A stretch of 64,000 nt of DNA, taken from NCBI GenBank assembly GCA_020846635.1, contig JADLDO010000024.1, positions 62,001 to 126,000 of the forward strand, read 5' to 3'. Positions 8,359 to 17,452 of the stretch are shown here, one piece after another. The first letter of the stretch is position 1; every line of letters begins with the position of its first letter. The DNA comes from Caldilineaceae bacterium (GTDB lineage Bacteria > Chloroflexota > Anaerolineae > Caldilineales > Caldilineaceae). The notes below the pieces were generated by a model that worked only from the letters and a program-made list of their open reading frames with translations, was not told the origin of the DNA and searched no databases. The translations under genes were made by a program, and so were the position numbers.

Positions 8359-9558
8359 ATGAAGATTCTGCTGATTGGTATGTTTGGGCTCTATAACCGC
8401 GGTTGCGAAGCAATCGTGTGGGGCTCACTAGATATCTTGCGACGTGTCTACCCAGATGCCGATATTACGGTGGCGGTTGGGACTGCGGAGGGGGTTGTGG
8501 CCGATCGCGCCCGATTGCCTGAATTAGATGTGGACATCATCCCGTTTGTGCAGCCCGCCACATTGCTGCAACGGATCCGTCGTAAAGTGGAACGTAATTT
8601 ACCAGGAGCGACGAAATTCCAGCCACCCGTATGGGGATTCCCATTGCATGGATGGGATCTGATTCTTGAGGTGGGTGGGGATACTTTTGTAGCATCGGGT
8701 GCAGAGTGGCGTCTCTTGGGTGATAAGCAACTCATGGCGAAAACAGGCACCCCACTTGGACTTTGGGGAATGAATTTTGATCCTTCTTTTACGCTCAAAC
8801 TGCCGCAGTCTGACGTGATTGATACTTTGAAACGCTACAAACTCATTGCTGTGCGCGATGAGTCTAGCCGGAAGTATCTTGAGCAGTTGGGCGTTCGGAA
8901 TAATGTTTATAAAATGGCCGATCCTGCTTTTGCTATGGACTCTGTCCCCTGGGATCTCAATAATGTCCTGCCAAAACCAGGGGAATTGGGCATTGTCGGC
9001 CTTAACTTAAGTCCCTTCGCCGCCAGCGTACGGAAAACAGACAGCGCCGGCATAGTAGAATTTACAGAGTCAGTGACCGCCAAATTGATTAATGCGGGCT
9101 TTGGAGTGCTGCTCGTCCCCCATTGTTTTCCACCTGCCTGTCCTGCATTTGACGATGATCTCGCTGTCTTACAGCCTGTCTTTGACAAGTTATGTGCAGC
9201 AACACCCCATGTGGGCATCCTACCCGCGGGTATTTCTTCGCCGCAAGTGAAGTATGCAATTTCACAGTGTACACTCTTTGCCGGAGCCCGCATGCACAGT
9301 ACAATTGCCGCTTGGTCCACGGGTGTGCCGGTATTGACACTCAGCTATAGTGCAAAATCGCGCCATCTAAACGAAGCAATTTATGGTCACGATCATTACC
9401 TGGTGGACATTAGTCAGACAACTCCACAAGAAATATGTGACCGGCTTGTAGAGATGAGCGGGCAGATGGAGATCGCCCGGTCTGCTACCCATAGCGGTGT
9501 TCAGTGTATGAAGCAGGACACTGAACAGATGATAGTAGACTTACGGCAACTTTTTTGA
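8359..9558 (+). CDS. Polysaccharide pyruvyl transferase family protein
   Basis: Predicted to transfer a ketal pyruvate from phosphoenolpyruvate to a sugar of the repeat unit. The N-terminus MKILLIGMFGLYNRGCEAIVWG is the family's nucleotide-fold start (N-x-G-D/C-E-A). The C-terminal domain has FAGARMHSTIAAWSTGVPV, the CsaB/WcaK-type signature with the conserved R-M-H-S, and LSYSAKSRHL. At 399 residues it is a full-length member. ATG at 8359 follows the stop of the iron-sulfur protein by one base, so the two are almost certainly translated from one mRNA and act on the same glycan. The acceptor sugar is unknown. Confidence 0.88.
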   Translation: MKILLIGMFGLYNRGCEAIVWGSLDILRRVYPDADITVAVGTAEGVVADRARLPELDVDIIPFVQPATLLQRIRRKVERNLPGATKFQPPVWGFPLHGWDLILEVGGDTFVASGAEWRLLGDKQLMAKTGTPLGLWGMNFDPSFTLKLPQSDVIDTLKRYKLIAVRDESSRKYLEQLGVRNNVYKMADPAFAMDSVPWDLNNVLPKPGELGIVGLNLSPFAASVRKTDSAGIVEFTESVTAKLINAGFGVLLVPHCFPPACPAFDDDLAVLQPVFDKLCAATPHVGILPAGISSPQVKYAISQCTLFAGARMHSTIAAWSTGVPVLTLSYSAKSRHLNEAIYGHDHYLVDISQTTPQEICDRLVEMSGQMEIARSATHSGVQCMKQDTEQMIVDLRQLF

Positions 9559-9586
9559 AAACTATTGTTGTAGGAAATCTTTTTCT

Positions 9587-10573
9587 ATGATATCTCGTGA
9601 TGTAGACACTGAGACCATGCCCCCGTCAATATTTGTTGTTGTATTGAACTGGAATCAGTGGAGCATGACAGCCGAATGCGTGAAGTCCCTTTTGCAACTT
9701 GATTATCCAAATATGCATTTGGTTATCGTTGATAATGGTTCAACCGATGGTAGCACGGATAAGCTGGATGACGAGTTTGGTGACAGCGTTACTATCCTTG
9801 CCAACGCTGAAAATCTTGGTTATGCCGGCGGCAACAATGTCGGGATACGATATGCTATCGCACAGCGTGCTACCCATATCATGATTTTGAACAATGATAC
9901 GATTGTAGCACCAGGGCTTTTCGCTCCGCTTGTGCAGCGGCTTACAAGTGATTCTCGGATAGGTGTAGTTGCTCCCAAGATATACTTTATGGAGCCTGAC
10001 AAGCGGCTATGGGCTATAGGTGGTACCATCAATTGGTGGCTTGGCTCGGCCCATAGTCTAGGAAAAGGGCAATATGACTTGGGGCAATATGATTTGCCCC
10101 GGCAGATCGACTATGCAACAGGTTGTTGCTTCCTCGCGCGCAGCGAAGTATTTGCGGCTGCGGGATTATTGGATGAAGCGTTCTTTGCCTATTTTGAAGA
10201 TTCAGACTGGTGTATGCGCGTTCGTGAATGCGGTTGGCAGATCTGGTATGAACCCAAATCTACGCTCCAACATTGGGCTGGTGCTTCCAGTAGGAGAGCG
10301 GAGGTAAATCGAAGGGAAGGGAATACATCTGCATTTGTGTATTATCTGAATTCTCGCAATAATCTTTGGTTCTTGCGCCGCCACGCAAGAGGAATGCGTC
10401 TGCCCATTGGCATCAGTATGTTTATGTTTCGTCACGTCCTGTATTATAGTTTGGCCTTTATTGTTATTCGCCGTTGGACGAAATTACGGCACCTGTGGCG
10501 CGGTGTTACTGATGGATTTCGAAGCATGAATGATGGCGCAAAAGCCACTTCGACAGACAATGTTGTCCTCTAG
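9587..10573 (+). CDS. Glycosyltransferase family 2 (rhamnosyltransferase-like)
   Basis: GT-A glycosyltransferase of the WbbL/rhamnosyltransferase-like group of GT2. Motifs in order: VVVLNWNQWSMTAECVKSLL (about residues 16-35), IVDNGSTDGSTD, ENLGYAGGNNVGIRYA, the metal-binding LNNDT (about residue 104), and the C-terminal acceptor region GCCFLARSEVFAAAGLLDE with FFAYFEDSDWCMRVRE. A hydrophobic stretch near the C terminus (HVLYYSLAFIVIRRW) may sit at the membrane. ATG at 9587 follows the pyruvyl transferase by 28 bases. The 3' end overlaps the start of the next gene, indicating translational coupling. The specific donor is not known; rhamnose is only a family hint. Confidence 0.88.
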   Translation: MISRDVDTETMPPSIFVVVLNWNQWSMTAECVKSLLQLDYPNMHLVIVDNGSTDGSTDKLDDEFGDSVTILANAENLGYAGGNNVGIRYAIAQRATHIMILNNDTIVAPGLFAPLVQRLTSDSRIGVVAPKIYFMEPDKRLWAIGGTINWWLGSAHSLGKGQYDLGQYDLPRQIDYATGCCFLARSEVFAAAGLLDEAFFAYFEDSDWCMRVRECGWQIWYEPKSTLQHWAGASSRRAEVNRREGNTSAFVYYLNSRNNLWFLRRHARGMRLPIGISMFMFRHVLYYSLAFIVIRRWTKLRHLWRGVTDGFRSMNDGAKATSTDNVVL

Positions 10574-11333
10574 GGTCAAAAATCTCCCTCGACGCCATTT
10601 CACGGTTGTGCTGGCTTTTGTTCTGGTCGGATTGTTTTGGTCACAGCTTTACCGTGCGTTTGCCTGGAATTTGGCAAACGTGCTGCTCACCCATGCCCGT
10701 ATGACCAGCAGTAGCGAAGAGATGTATCGCGATAGTCAGAGAACTATCCAACTGCTGTCGCGATTTGATACCGAGCCGGGTGTCACATCACGGCTTGCAC
10801 AGGCTAACCATCTGCTCTGGCGCGCCGCTTCTGCATTGGGGTTCTCCGAGTTGGGGATCGAGTCGTATGCGCGCATCCAGGGGACAAACGGCGACAGCAA
10901 TAGCCCACCTGCTTGCCCAGGGGGGATGCCACGCCGTCTGGAGGCTGGAACATTTTCCAATGTGACCGCTGATGGTATGGCTAGGCCGCGAAAGATTGGC
11001 AGGAGCCCTGGAACTGGCGTGATTCTTTTTACGACTGAGCCGCCCATCTCACATGCGGTATGCGTGCCAGCAGCAGGCATCTATACGGTTGCCGTAGCCG
11101 CTGTGGAAGGTAAACCGCCGCCTATTGAGATTGATGTGGAATGGAACGGCTGGTACGTCGGCACACTGGAATATGCTCAAGGAAATGATATGCTAAGTAC
11201 CAAACAACTTCGCGTCGCCGTTCCGCCAGGCAATCATCTGTTGTCGCTGCGTTATTCTAACGATTTTGCCGATAGGGCAACTGGTATCGATCGCAATGCG
11301 CTTATCGACCATGTGGAAATTTCGGGACCGTGA
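10530..11333 (+). CDS. Hypothetical membrane-anchored protein of the glycan locus
   Basis: Function not recognised. A basic N-terminus is followed by one transmembrane segment (FTVVLAFVLVGLFWSQLYRAF, about residues 24-44), so the remaining roughly 220 residues should face outward. The C-terminal half (about residues 125-265) is rich in short alternating beta-type segments and contains VCVPAAGIYTVAVAAVEG, EIDVEWNGWYVGTLEYAQG and VAVPPGNHLLSLRYSND, the look of a beta-sandwich or carbohydrate-binding-type fold. ATG 10530 overlaps the preceding glycosyltransferase by 44 bases; ATG 10560 (14-base overlap) is equally possible. Lying between a glycosyltransferase and the polymerase, it may bind or guide the glycan; that is inference. 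Confidence 0.7.
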   Translation: MMAQKPLRQTMLSSRVKNLPRRHFTVVLAFVLVGLFWSQLYRAFAWNLANVLLTHARMTSSSEEMYRDSQRTIQLLSRFDTEPGVTSRLAQANHLLWRAASALGFSELGIESYARIQGTNGDSNSPPACPGGMPRRLEAGTFSNVTADGMARPRKIGRSPGTGVILFTTEPPISHAVCVPAAGIYTVAVAAVEGKPPPIEIDVEWNGWYVGTLEYAQGNDMLSTKQLRVAVPPGNHLLSLRYSNDFADRATGIDRNALIDHVEISGP

Positions 11334-11343
11334 ATTTGTAGCG

Positions 11344-12891
11344 ATGCAAACTAGCCATCCAGAGCAAGCAAGACAAGCAACCCTATATAACCCTCAATTT
11401 CTCCGGCTGCTAGGCTGCTTTGGGCTGTTCATTGTACATTTGCTTTTGTCATTGTTGGCGATTCTGGGCGCACCCCTTGTGAGCGCAGCCGCATTTGTTG
11501 CTCTTTGGGCTGTAATTTTATTGTGTTTTTTGGTGGTGCGTCCCAGACGTGTGCTCTATGTTTTTATCTTCCTCTTGCCGCTTTATCAATGGTCGATGGT
11601 GGCGCTATTGAAGTTGACGGGATCGACCATGTTGGTCTCCGCCATACAACCGTGGAAAGAAGTGCTGATCTTTGCCACGCTTGGGTTAGTGGGTGGCTAC
11701 CATCTCCTATTTGTTCAGCGTGTCAGGCTCAAGCTTCTAGACCTCTTGATGCTTGGGTATTTGGCGCTAAATCTGCTCTACATCGTGATACCCTTTGCAA
11801 CTTCGCCGGTTACGCGCCTGTACGGCTTCCGATCGCTGGTTTTGTTGGTATTTCTTTATTTCCTCGGTCGAGTCGTGCCGCTTGCTCCCATCCGGCAAAA
11901 GCAGTTGATCAATGCATTCCTACTACTTGGGATTGGCACTGGCATTTTTGCGCTGGTTGATCGCTTTCTCTTACCCATCGATTGGCCCACGCGCCTGGGC
12001 TTTTACGACTACTTGGCGAGCGAATCAGCAAGTGGCTCAATCGGTTTTATCGGCCCCATGAACATGCCGTGGACCTTTTGGACTTCGACAGGCATGCGTC
12101 GTACGTCCTCCTTTTTTGCCAATCCTCTTGACATGGCGGCTTCTGTTCATCTAATGGGTGTTGCCGCACTTGTCGTCATGCTCATGACCCGCCGCCGCAC
12201 ACGCTGGCACTTGCTTGCCAAAGTAGCATTCGGGTTGACCCTGATCGCACTCCTGTTCTCCATCTCCCGCACCTCCATAGTGACATTTGCCCTGGAGACT
12301 ATGTTGGTTGCTTTTCTGCTTCGCCGGCATCAACTGCTGCTGTTGATTATTCTAATGGCGATGGTCGGTTTTGTCGCTGCACTCTTCTCGCCACTTGGCG
12401 CGTTCATACTTGAAACGATCACGCTGCGTAATTCTTCGATGCTGGGCCATTTCGAGGGATGGGAAGATGGTTTTCTCTCAATTCTACAGACTCCCTGGGG
12501 GTTGGGGCCGGGTACAAGTGGGCATGCAGGTGCAAGAAGTGGGTTACAAGTTGGCGGCGAAAGCCAGTATGTGATTACCGGCGTACAGCTTGGAGTCATG
12601 GGTCTGTTTTTCTACGTCATGCTCCAGGTGGTTGCCATTCGTGATTCGATCCGCCTGTTCAGGCGCTCCGCAGGTCCAACGCAGATGCTAGCACTGATCA
12701 CAGGCGTTTCGCGCGTTGGTCTTGCCATCGTAGGGCTGACAGCCAATAACGAAATTTATCTCTTTAGCGCCTATGTCAGTTGGTGGTTGGTAGGTTGGGT
12801 GCATCAAAGACACGATACTGACCTTACGAATGCACCCCCAAATGTACCTCCGGACGTGCCCGCTACTGTACCCTCTAATGCGGCAGCCTAG
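11344..12891 (+). CDS. O-antigen ligase/polymerase (Wzy-like) membrane protein
   Basis: Polytopic inner-membrane protein with about a dozen hydrophobic segments and a large periplasmic-type loop late in the protein, the pattern of Wzy_C/O-antigen ligase (WaaL/Wzy) proteins. The region LGHFEGWEDGFLSILQTPWG followed by GLGPGT and, further on, QYVITGVQLGVMGLFFYV is characteristic of this family. It probably polymerises the flipped repeat units or ligates the chain. ATG at 11344 is chosen because it falls 10 bases after the upstream stop; the frame is open further upstream but only as overlap. The C-terminal tail is proline-rich. Wzy versus ligase cannot be decided from sequence alone; the neighbouring Wzx and Wzz genes favour Wzy. 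Confidence 0.85.
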   Translation: MQTSHPEQARQATLYNPQFLRLLGCFGLFIVHLLLSLLAILGAPLVSAAAFVALWAVILLCFLVVRPRRVLYVFIFLLPLYQWSMVALLKLTGSTMLVSAIQPWKEVLIFATLGLVGGYHLLFVQRVRLKLLDLLMLGYLALNLLYIVIPFATSPVTRLYGFRSLVLLVFLYFLGRVVPLAPIRQKQLINAFLLLGIGTGIFALVDRFLLPIDWPTRLGFYDYLASESASGSIGFIGPMNMPWTFWTSTGMRRTSSFFANPLDMAASVHLMGVAALVVMLMTRRRTRWHLLAKVAFGLTLIALLFSISRTSIVTFALETMLVAFLLRRHQLLLLIILMAMVGFVAALFSPLGAFILETITLRNSSMLGHFEGWEDGFLSILQTPWGLGPGTSGHAGARSGLQVGGESQYVITGVQLGVMGLFFYVMLQVVAIRDSIRLFRRSAGPTQMLALITGVSRVGLAIVGLTANNEIYLFSAYVSWWLVGWVHQRHDTDLTNAPPNVPPDVPATVPSNAAA

Positions 12892-12973
12892 CTTCCATGA
12901 CTTTATCGCCTGAATGAACTTTTTGGTATGCTGCATACTTCAGGGTTCACAATGATCGCGGAGCAGAAACGTA

Positions 12974-14101
12974 ATGCGTATCGGTATTGACATTCGAGAT
13001 TTAGGGATTGCCCGTACAGGAGCGAGAACCTATTTGGAGGAGACATTATCTGCACTCCAATCAGCATCAGGTCATGAAGTTGTGCCTCTTCACCCGCAAA
13101 ACGTAGCGACTACACGCGATCGTAGTCGCTTTGCTAGGGTTGCGGAACACGCTGCCTTTGCCTATTGGAAGCAAGTCCAGTTGCCGCTGATGGCAAAAGA
13201 ACGACAGTGTGACGTCCTCTTTTGTACCGACTACACGGTTCCTCTACAGACATCTATCCCCGCCATTCCTGTATTCTATGACGCAAGTTTTTGGGCACAC
13301 CCCGAGCAGTATAATTGGATATGGCGCAAATCGCTTGACCTGCTGACCGTGCCTGCTGCCAAACGTGCGCCTGCTGTGGTAACAATCAGTGAGTTTGCGC
13401 GCAAGAATATTATAGCCTACACAGGGATCTCGCCGGACCGCATCATTGCCATTCCCATAGCGCCCAAAACAAAGGCGACTCACTCTCTTGCGGATGCCGA
13501 TGTGTCTGCCATCCTGGCACGCTACACTATTGACGTTGATGTTCCCTATATCCTGCATGTGGGGGTGATGGAAAAGCGTAAGAATCTCGTCCGGCTGGTC
13601 GAAGCGTTTGCGCTCTTTCAACAACAGGTAGGAACACCCTACCAATTGGTGCTGGTCGGGCAGCCTGGCCCACGAGCAGACATGGACGACAGCGCCAATA
13701 TTCGTGAGGCTGTGACCGCATTGGGACTGGCAGACTCGGTGCGGATGGCCGGTCATGTGCCTGATGAGGCATTGCCCGCACTCTATCAGGGTGCAAGCAT
13801 GTTTGTCTTCCCTTCCCTACGTGAGGGATTTGGGATACCGATTCTTGAGGCATTTAACCATGATTTGCCAGTTGCAGCCGCCAACAGCAGCGCCATTCCC
13901 GAAGTTGCTGGGGATGCTGCTTTGCTCTTTGAACCGACCGACCCACAAGACATTGCGGCTGCTATGCTACGAGTGGCAGGTAATGAAGTATTGCGGAATC
14001 AGTTGATCGGAAAAGGTAGGGCGCGGCGACAGCAATTTAGTTGGGACAAGACTGCACAGGAACTTATTACTTTATTCGAGCGTGTCATTGCCAAGCGTTG
14101 A
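12974..14101 (+). CDS. Glycosyltransferase family 4 (GT1-type donor domain)
   Basis: GT-B glycosyltransferase of the mannosyltransferase-like GT4 group. The N-terminus MRIGIDIRDLGIARTGARTY gives the acceptor domain start; VVTISEFARKNIIAYTGI follows near residue 135. The donor domain has YILHVGVMEKRKNLVRLVEA (about residues 192-211), GHVPDEALPALYQGASMFVFP and the E-x7-E motif SLREGFGIPILEAFNHDLPV (about residues 280-300). Length 375 is normal. ATG 12974 agrees with the conserved start. It is preceded by an 82-base spacer and followed after 24 bases by an acyltransferase. Sugar specificity is unknown. Confidence 0.9.
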   Translation: MRIGIDIRDLGIARTGARTYLEETLSALQSASGHEVVPLHPQNVATTRDRSRFARVAEHAAFAYWKQVQLPLMAKERQCDVLFCTDYTVPLQTSIPAIPVFYDASFWAHPEQYNWIWRKSLDLLTVPAAKRAPAVVTISEFARKNIIAYTGISPDRIIAIPIAPKTKATHSLADADVSAILARYTIDVDVPYILHVGVMEKRKNLVRLVEAFALFQQQVGTPYQLVLVGQPGPRADMDDSANIREAVTALGLADSVRMAGHVPDEALPALYQGASMFVFPSLREGFGIPILEAFNHDLPVAAANSSAIPEVAGDAALLFEPTDPQDIAAAMLRVAGNEVLRNQLIGKGRARRQQFSWDKTAQELITLFERVIAKR

Positions 14102-14125
14102 GTAGAATTAGAAAGGGTTACTCCA

Positions 14126-14851
14126 ATGGGAAAGGCCCTCGTTACGCCGCTCAAGTCGGCAGTTCAGCAATGGGTGCAACGGCAGGGCAAACAGCGCAGC
14201 TTCCAATTCGATGCCGAATTGGAAATGCAAGATCTCTCTGAGCTAGCTGTACGCCATGCCTTTTGGCTTGTGCGTGGTCTCATATGGAGGTTGCGTTTTG
14301 GGCATTCAGCAGGCATGGTTATGATTGCCAGCGGTACCCACATCCGCCATCCTCGCTGCCTGCGGGTTGGCAAGAATTTTATCGTGGAGGATTACGTCGA
14401 GATCATGGCGCTTTCCCGGCAAGGGATTGTGTGCGGCAACAACGTAACCATCGGCGCTTTCAGTACGATTAAGCCCAGCAGCTATTATGGCCGGAATCTT
14501 GGTGAAGGACTTCGGATTGGCAATAATTCAAATATCGGGCGTTATGCATATATCGGCTGCTCTGGACTCGTCACGATTGGCGACAACGTGATGATGGGGC
14601 CAAAAGTGAGCATCTTTGCAGAAAACCACAACTTTGACGCCATCGACCGGCCTATGCACCAACAAGGCGTTACGCGCCAGCCAGTTGTGATTGAGCATGA
14701 TTGTTGGCTTGCCTCTGGGGTCACGATTCTTGCTGGAGTCACCGTTGGTCGCGGTTCTGTGGTTGCCGCCGGCAGTGTGGTAACACAGGACATTCCTCCT
14801 TTTTCAGTGGCTGCGGGCACACCCGCGCGGGTCTTGCGGAGCCGCACCTAG
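14126..14851 (+). CDS. Hexapeptide-repeat acyltransferase (LbH family)
   Basis: Left-handed beta-helix acyltransferase, probably O-acetylating a sugar of the polysaccharide from acetyl-CoA. Hexapeptide repeats run from about residue 75 to the end: IVEDYVEIMALSRQGIVCGN, VTIGAFSTIKPSSYYG, NIGRYAYIGCSGLVTIGD and VTILAGVTVGRGSVVAAGSV. The insertion with the catalytic-type histidine lies in AENHNFDAIDRPMHQQGV, typical of WcaF/maltose-acetyltransferase-like enzymes. The C-terminal GTPARVLR is a standard ending of the family. The first ~60 residues are a basic, non-repeat extension. The next gene begins two bases after its stop, so they are probably coupled. Confidence 0.88.
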   Translation: MGKALVTPLKSAVQQWVQRQGKQRSFQFDAELEMQDLSELAVRHAFWLVRGLIWRLRFGHSAGMVMIASGTHIRHPRCLRVGKNFIVEDYVEIMALSRQGIVCGNNVTIGAFSTIKPSSYYGRNLGEGLRIGNNSNIGRYAYIGCSGLVTIGDNVMMGPKVSIFAENHNFDAIDRPMHQQGVTRQPVVIEHDCWLASGVTILAGVTVGRGSVVAAGSVVTQDIPPFSVAAGTPARVLRSRT

Positions 14852-14853
14852 CC

Positions 14854-16035
14854 ATGTGGAGGATCCTGTATGTACATTCCAGTGACGAGCTGTATGGAGC
14901 CGACCGCTCTTTGCTGCGGTTGGTGCGCGATCTTGATCGTTCGCGCTTCGAACCTATCGTCGTGTTGCCCAATGATGTTCCCTATCCTGATCGTGCCTTA
15001 AGTCGGGAACTGGAAAAGTTGGACATCGAAACTCACTCGTTGGGCTTGGCTGTCTTGCGCCGGCTTTACTTTCGCCCACAGGGCATCTTTCGCCTTTTAG
15101 GTCATGGGGTTCGTTCGGTATCACAGTTGCAGCGTCTTATCCAAGAGCGCCAGATAGACTTAGTCCATTCTAACTCGTCCGCAGTCCTTAGTGGAGCCTT
15201 GGTCGCACAGCGCGCCGGACTGCCTCATATTTGGCACACACGGGAAATTTATGCTCAACCCAGGTGGTTAGGCCGCATGATGGCGCAACTGTTGCCGGCG
15301 ATGAGTACGCGCATCGTAGCCGTATCGGATGCAGTACGGCAACAACTGGTTGCGGATGGCTGCCCCGATAAGAAAATTAGTGTCATTCACAATGGTATCG
15401 ATCTTGGGCACTTTGGCACGCATCAAGCTGCACGCCAGCGGCTGCGCGCCGAATGGAATATTGCCGACGATGAGATTCTGGTGGGGATGGTGGGGCGCAT
15501 TAGCCGATGGAAGGGACAGCGTGACTTTGTTGCCGCGGCACACCGTGTTGTCGCGCAATACCCAAAGGCTCGTTTTGTGATTGTGGGTGACGTGCCACCG
15601 CAACAAGAGGAACTGCGTACTGAATTGCTCCGTCAAATTTCAAAACTGCAACTAACGGAGCGCATCAGGCTAGAGCCTTTCCGGCTTGACATGCCGGATG
15701 TGTTTTCTGCTTTTGATCTATTTGTTCTTCCTTCAACATTGCCAGATCCTTATCCTACTGTGCTGTTGGAAGCGATGGCTTCTGGTCTGCCAGTGGTCGC
15801 CACAAATCATGGTGGCAGCAGGGAGATGGTCACCGAAGGCACAGGGCTGCTCGTCCCGGCGAACGATCCATTGACATTGGCGGGCGCGCTGGCGCTTTTG
15901 CTAGAGCATCCCGATCTGCGTTTACAATTGTCTACGCAAGCAGGGAAAGAGGCGCACGCGCGCTTTGGTGTAGCGGCATATGTACAAAATCTGGAGCAGC
16001 TTTATGAGGATGAGCTGTTTGTTGCTCGCAATTGA
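14854..16035 (+). CDS. Glycosyltransferase family 4
   Basis: GT-B glycosyltransferase. Start taken at ATG 14854 (MWRILYVHSSDELYGADRSL), two bases after the acyltransferase stop; upstream in-frame sequence lies inside that gene and is a shadow. The acceptor domain includes VHSNSSAVLSGALVAQRAGL and the linker HIWHTREIYAQP. The donor domain shows VSDAVRQQLVADGCP, VIHNGIDLGHFG, VGMVGRISRWKGQRDFVAAA and the terminal E-x7-E motif in PYPTVLLEAMASGLPVVATN. 393 residues, normal for GT4. The substrate is not predictable; the position among other transferases puts it in repeat-unit assembly. Confidence 0.9.
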   Translation: MWRILYVHSSDELYGADRSLLRLVRDLDRSRFEPIVVLPNDVPYPDRALSRELEKLDIETHSLGLAVLRRLYFRPQGIFRLLGHGVRSVSQLQRLIQERQIDLVHSNSSAVLSGALVAQRAGLPHIWHTREIYAQPRWLGRMMAQLLPAMSTRIVAVSDAVRQQLVADGCPDKKISVIHNGIDLGHFGTHQAARQRLRAEWNIADDEILVGMVGRISRWKGQRDFVAAAHRVVAQYPKARFVIVGDVPPQQEELRTELLRQISKLQLTERIRLEPFRLDMPDVFSAFDLFVLPSTLPDPYPTVLLEAMASGLPVVATNHGGSREMVTEGTGLLVPANDPLTLAGALALLLEHPDLRLQLSTQAGKEAHARFGVAAYVQNLEQLYEDELFVARN

Positions 16036-16076
16036 GTACAAATGAGCGGTAACAAAACTTAAAGGGTAATGAAAAA

Positions 16077-17261
16077 ATGGTGCTATCCTCCAATGTAGGA
16101 GTACATGGCAGGAATCTGCGAATTGCCCTTCTGGGTACGCGTGGCATTCCGGCCAGCTATAGTGGGTTTGAGACCTGTGTGGAACAGTTGGGACAAAGAC
16201 TCGTTGAACGAGGGCATGAGGTGACGGTCTACTGTCGCTCGCATCATATTACCTATGATGAGCCTACTTACAAGGGGATGCGGCTGGTCAAGCTGCCGAC
16301 CATCAATAATAAATATCTGGATACGATGGTGCATTCTCTGATCTCCACCTGTCACGCCCTCCCCAGGGGCTATGATATTGGCCTCTATTTTATCGCTGCC
16401 AACAGCCCGGTGACATGGCTGCCGCGCTTGGTTGGCACCAAGACCATTCTCAATGTGGATGGTTTGGATTGGAAGCGCGAAAAGTGGCCGGCCTTTGCCA
16501 AACGGTATATTCAGTTTGCCGAATATCTGGCTACGAAACTGCCCACCGCTTATCTTACGGATTCGGAAGTCGTGCAGGCCTACTATCGCGACCAATTTAA
16601 CAGCACGCCTCCGTATATCCCCTACGGCTCTGACGTCGAGTTGGTTCCCCCTGGCGAGACATTGACTCGGTTTAACCTGGAAGCGGGTCGCTATATCCTC
16701 TTTGTAGGGCGCTTGGTACCGGAAAATTGCGCGCATCATTTGGTAGAGGCATTTCGCGGGCTTGACACTGATATGAAGTGCGTCATCGTCGGCGATGCCG
16801 CGTATGCCGATGCGTATATTGCTGAACTCAAGGCAAAAGCTGCCGGGGATCCGCGTATCGTCTTTACGGGGTACGTTTTTGGCAAGGGCTACCATGAGTT
16901 GGGCACGAACGCGCATATCTTTGTGGAAACGTCGGGTGTCGGCGGTACGCACCCCGCCCTGGTCGAAGCGATGGCCCACGGCAGTTGCATTGTGACCCAT
17001 GATACGCCGGAAAATCTGGAAACGATCGGCATGGCTGGTTTTGGCTATGATGGTAAACAGGGGGCGAGTTCTCTGCAGCAGCGGCTTGTGCAGTTGCTAG
17101 GCCAGCCTGCGACTGTGGCGGAATATGCACAGAAGGCGCGCGAACGCGCGAATACGGTCTACACGTGGGAAGCAGTAACGGATGCCTACGAACGGCTCTT
17201 TTACAGCACCTTGAAGCGTTCCTTGCCCATGCGCCTGCAAGAGACTCTCCAAAAGGGCTAG
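16077..17261 (+). CDS. DUF1972-type glycosyltransferase (rhamnosyltransferase-like)
   Basis: Glycosyltransferase with an N-terminal DUF1972 domain, seen in capsular loci of the Cps2F/WchF type. The N-terminal signature IALLGTRGIPASYSGFETCV is followed by EQLGQRLVERGHEVTVYCR. The middle holds TILNVDGLDWKREKW and the donor-domain motifs YILFVGRLVPENCAHHLVEA and FTGYVFGKGYHELG. The motif GVGGTHPALVEAMAHGSCIV (about residues 284-303) replaces the usual E-x7-E loop, as is normal in this subfamily. ATG at 16077. Members in streptococci transfer rhamnose to a lipid-linked first sugar, so this could act second in chain assembly; that is inference. A 191-base spacer with a promoter-like element follows. 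Confidence 0.9.
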   Translation: MVLSSNVGVHGRNLRIALLGTRGIPASYSGFETCVEQLGQRLVERGHEVTVYCRSHHITYDEPTYKGMRLVKLPTINNKYLDTMVHSLISTCHALPRGYDIGLYFIAANSPVTWLPRLVGTKTILNVDGLDWKREKWPAFAKRYIQFAEYLATKLPTAYLTDSEVVQAYYRDQFNSTPPYIPYGSDVELVPPGETLTRFNLEAGRYILFVGRLVPENCAHHLVEAFRGLDTDMKCVIVGDAAYADAYIAELKAKAAGDPRIVFTGYVFGKGYHELGTNAHIFVETSGVGGTHPALVEAMAHGSCIVTHDTPENLETIGMAGFGYDGKQGASSLQQRLVQLLGQPATVAEYAQKARERANTVYTWEAVTDAYERLFYSTLKRSLPMRLQETLQKG

Positions 17262-17338
17262 ACAATTGTCTCCGATTCGGGGTGGGCTTCCCGTTCGTAT
17301 TTCATCTACATACAACTTTCATCTACACCCAGCCGCAG

Positions 17339-17347
17339 TGATACAAT
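17339..17347 (+). promoter_or_regulatory. Extended -10 promoter element upstream of the priming transferase
   Basis: TGATACAAT at 17339-17347 is an extended -10 element (TGn plus TACAAT) in the 191-base spacer before the sugar-phosphate transferase at 17453. No good -35 is seen; instead an 11-base direct repeat TTTCATCTACA at 17300-17310 and 17317-17327 lies just upstream, where an activator could bind. The same TGATACAAT string forms the -10 of the DUF1385 gene at 48706-48714, supporting its use as a promoter in this genome. Confidence 0.4.
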
Positions 17348-17452
17348 TGCCGGGGACGCAGAGACGGCATGGGATGGAAAGAGAATAAGCCGTGTCGTTT
17401 TTTTGTCCTGGTGTGAACAGCGCAAACAACTTTGACCAAGCAGCGATAGACT

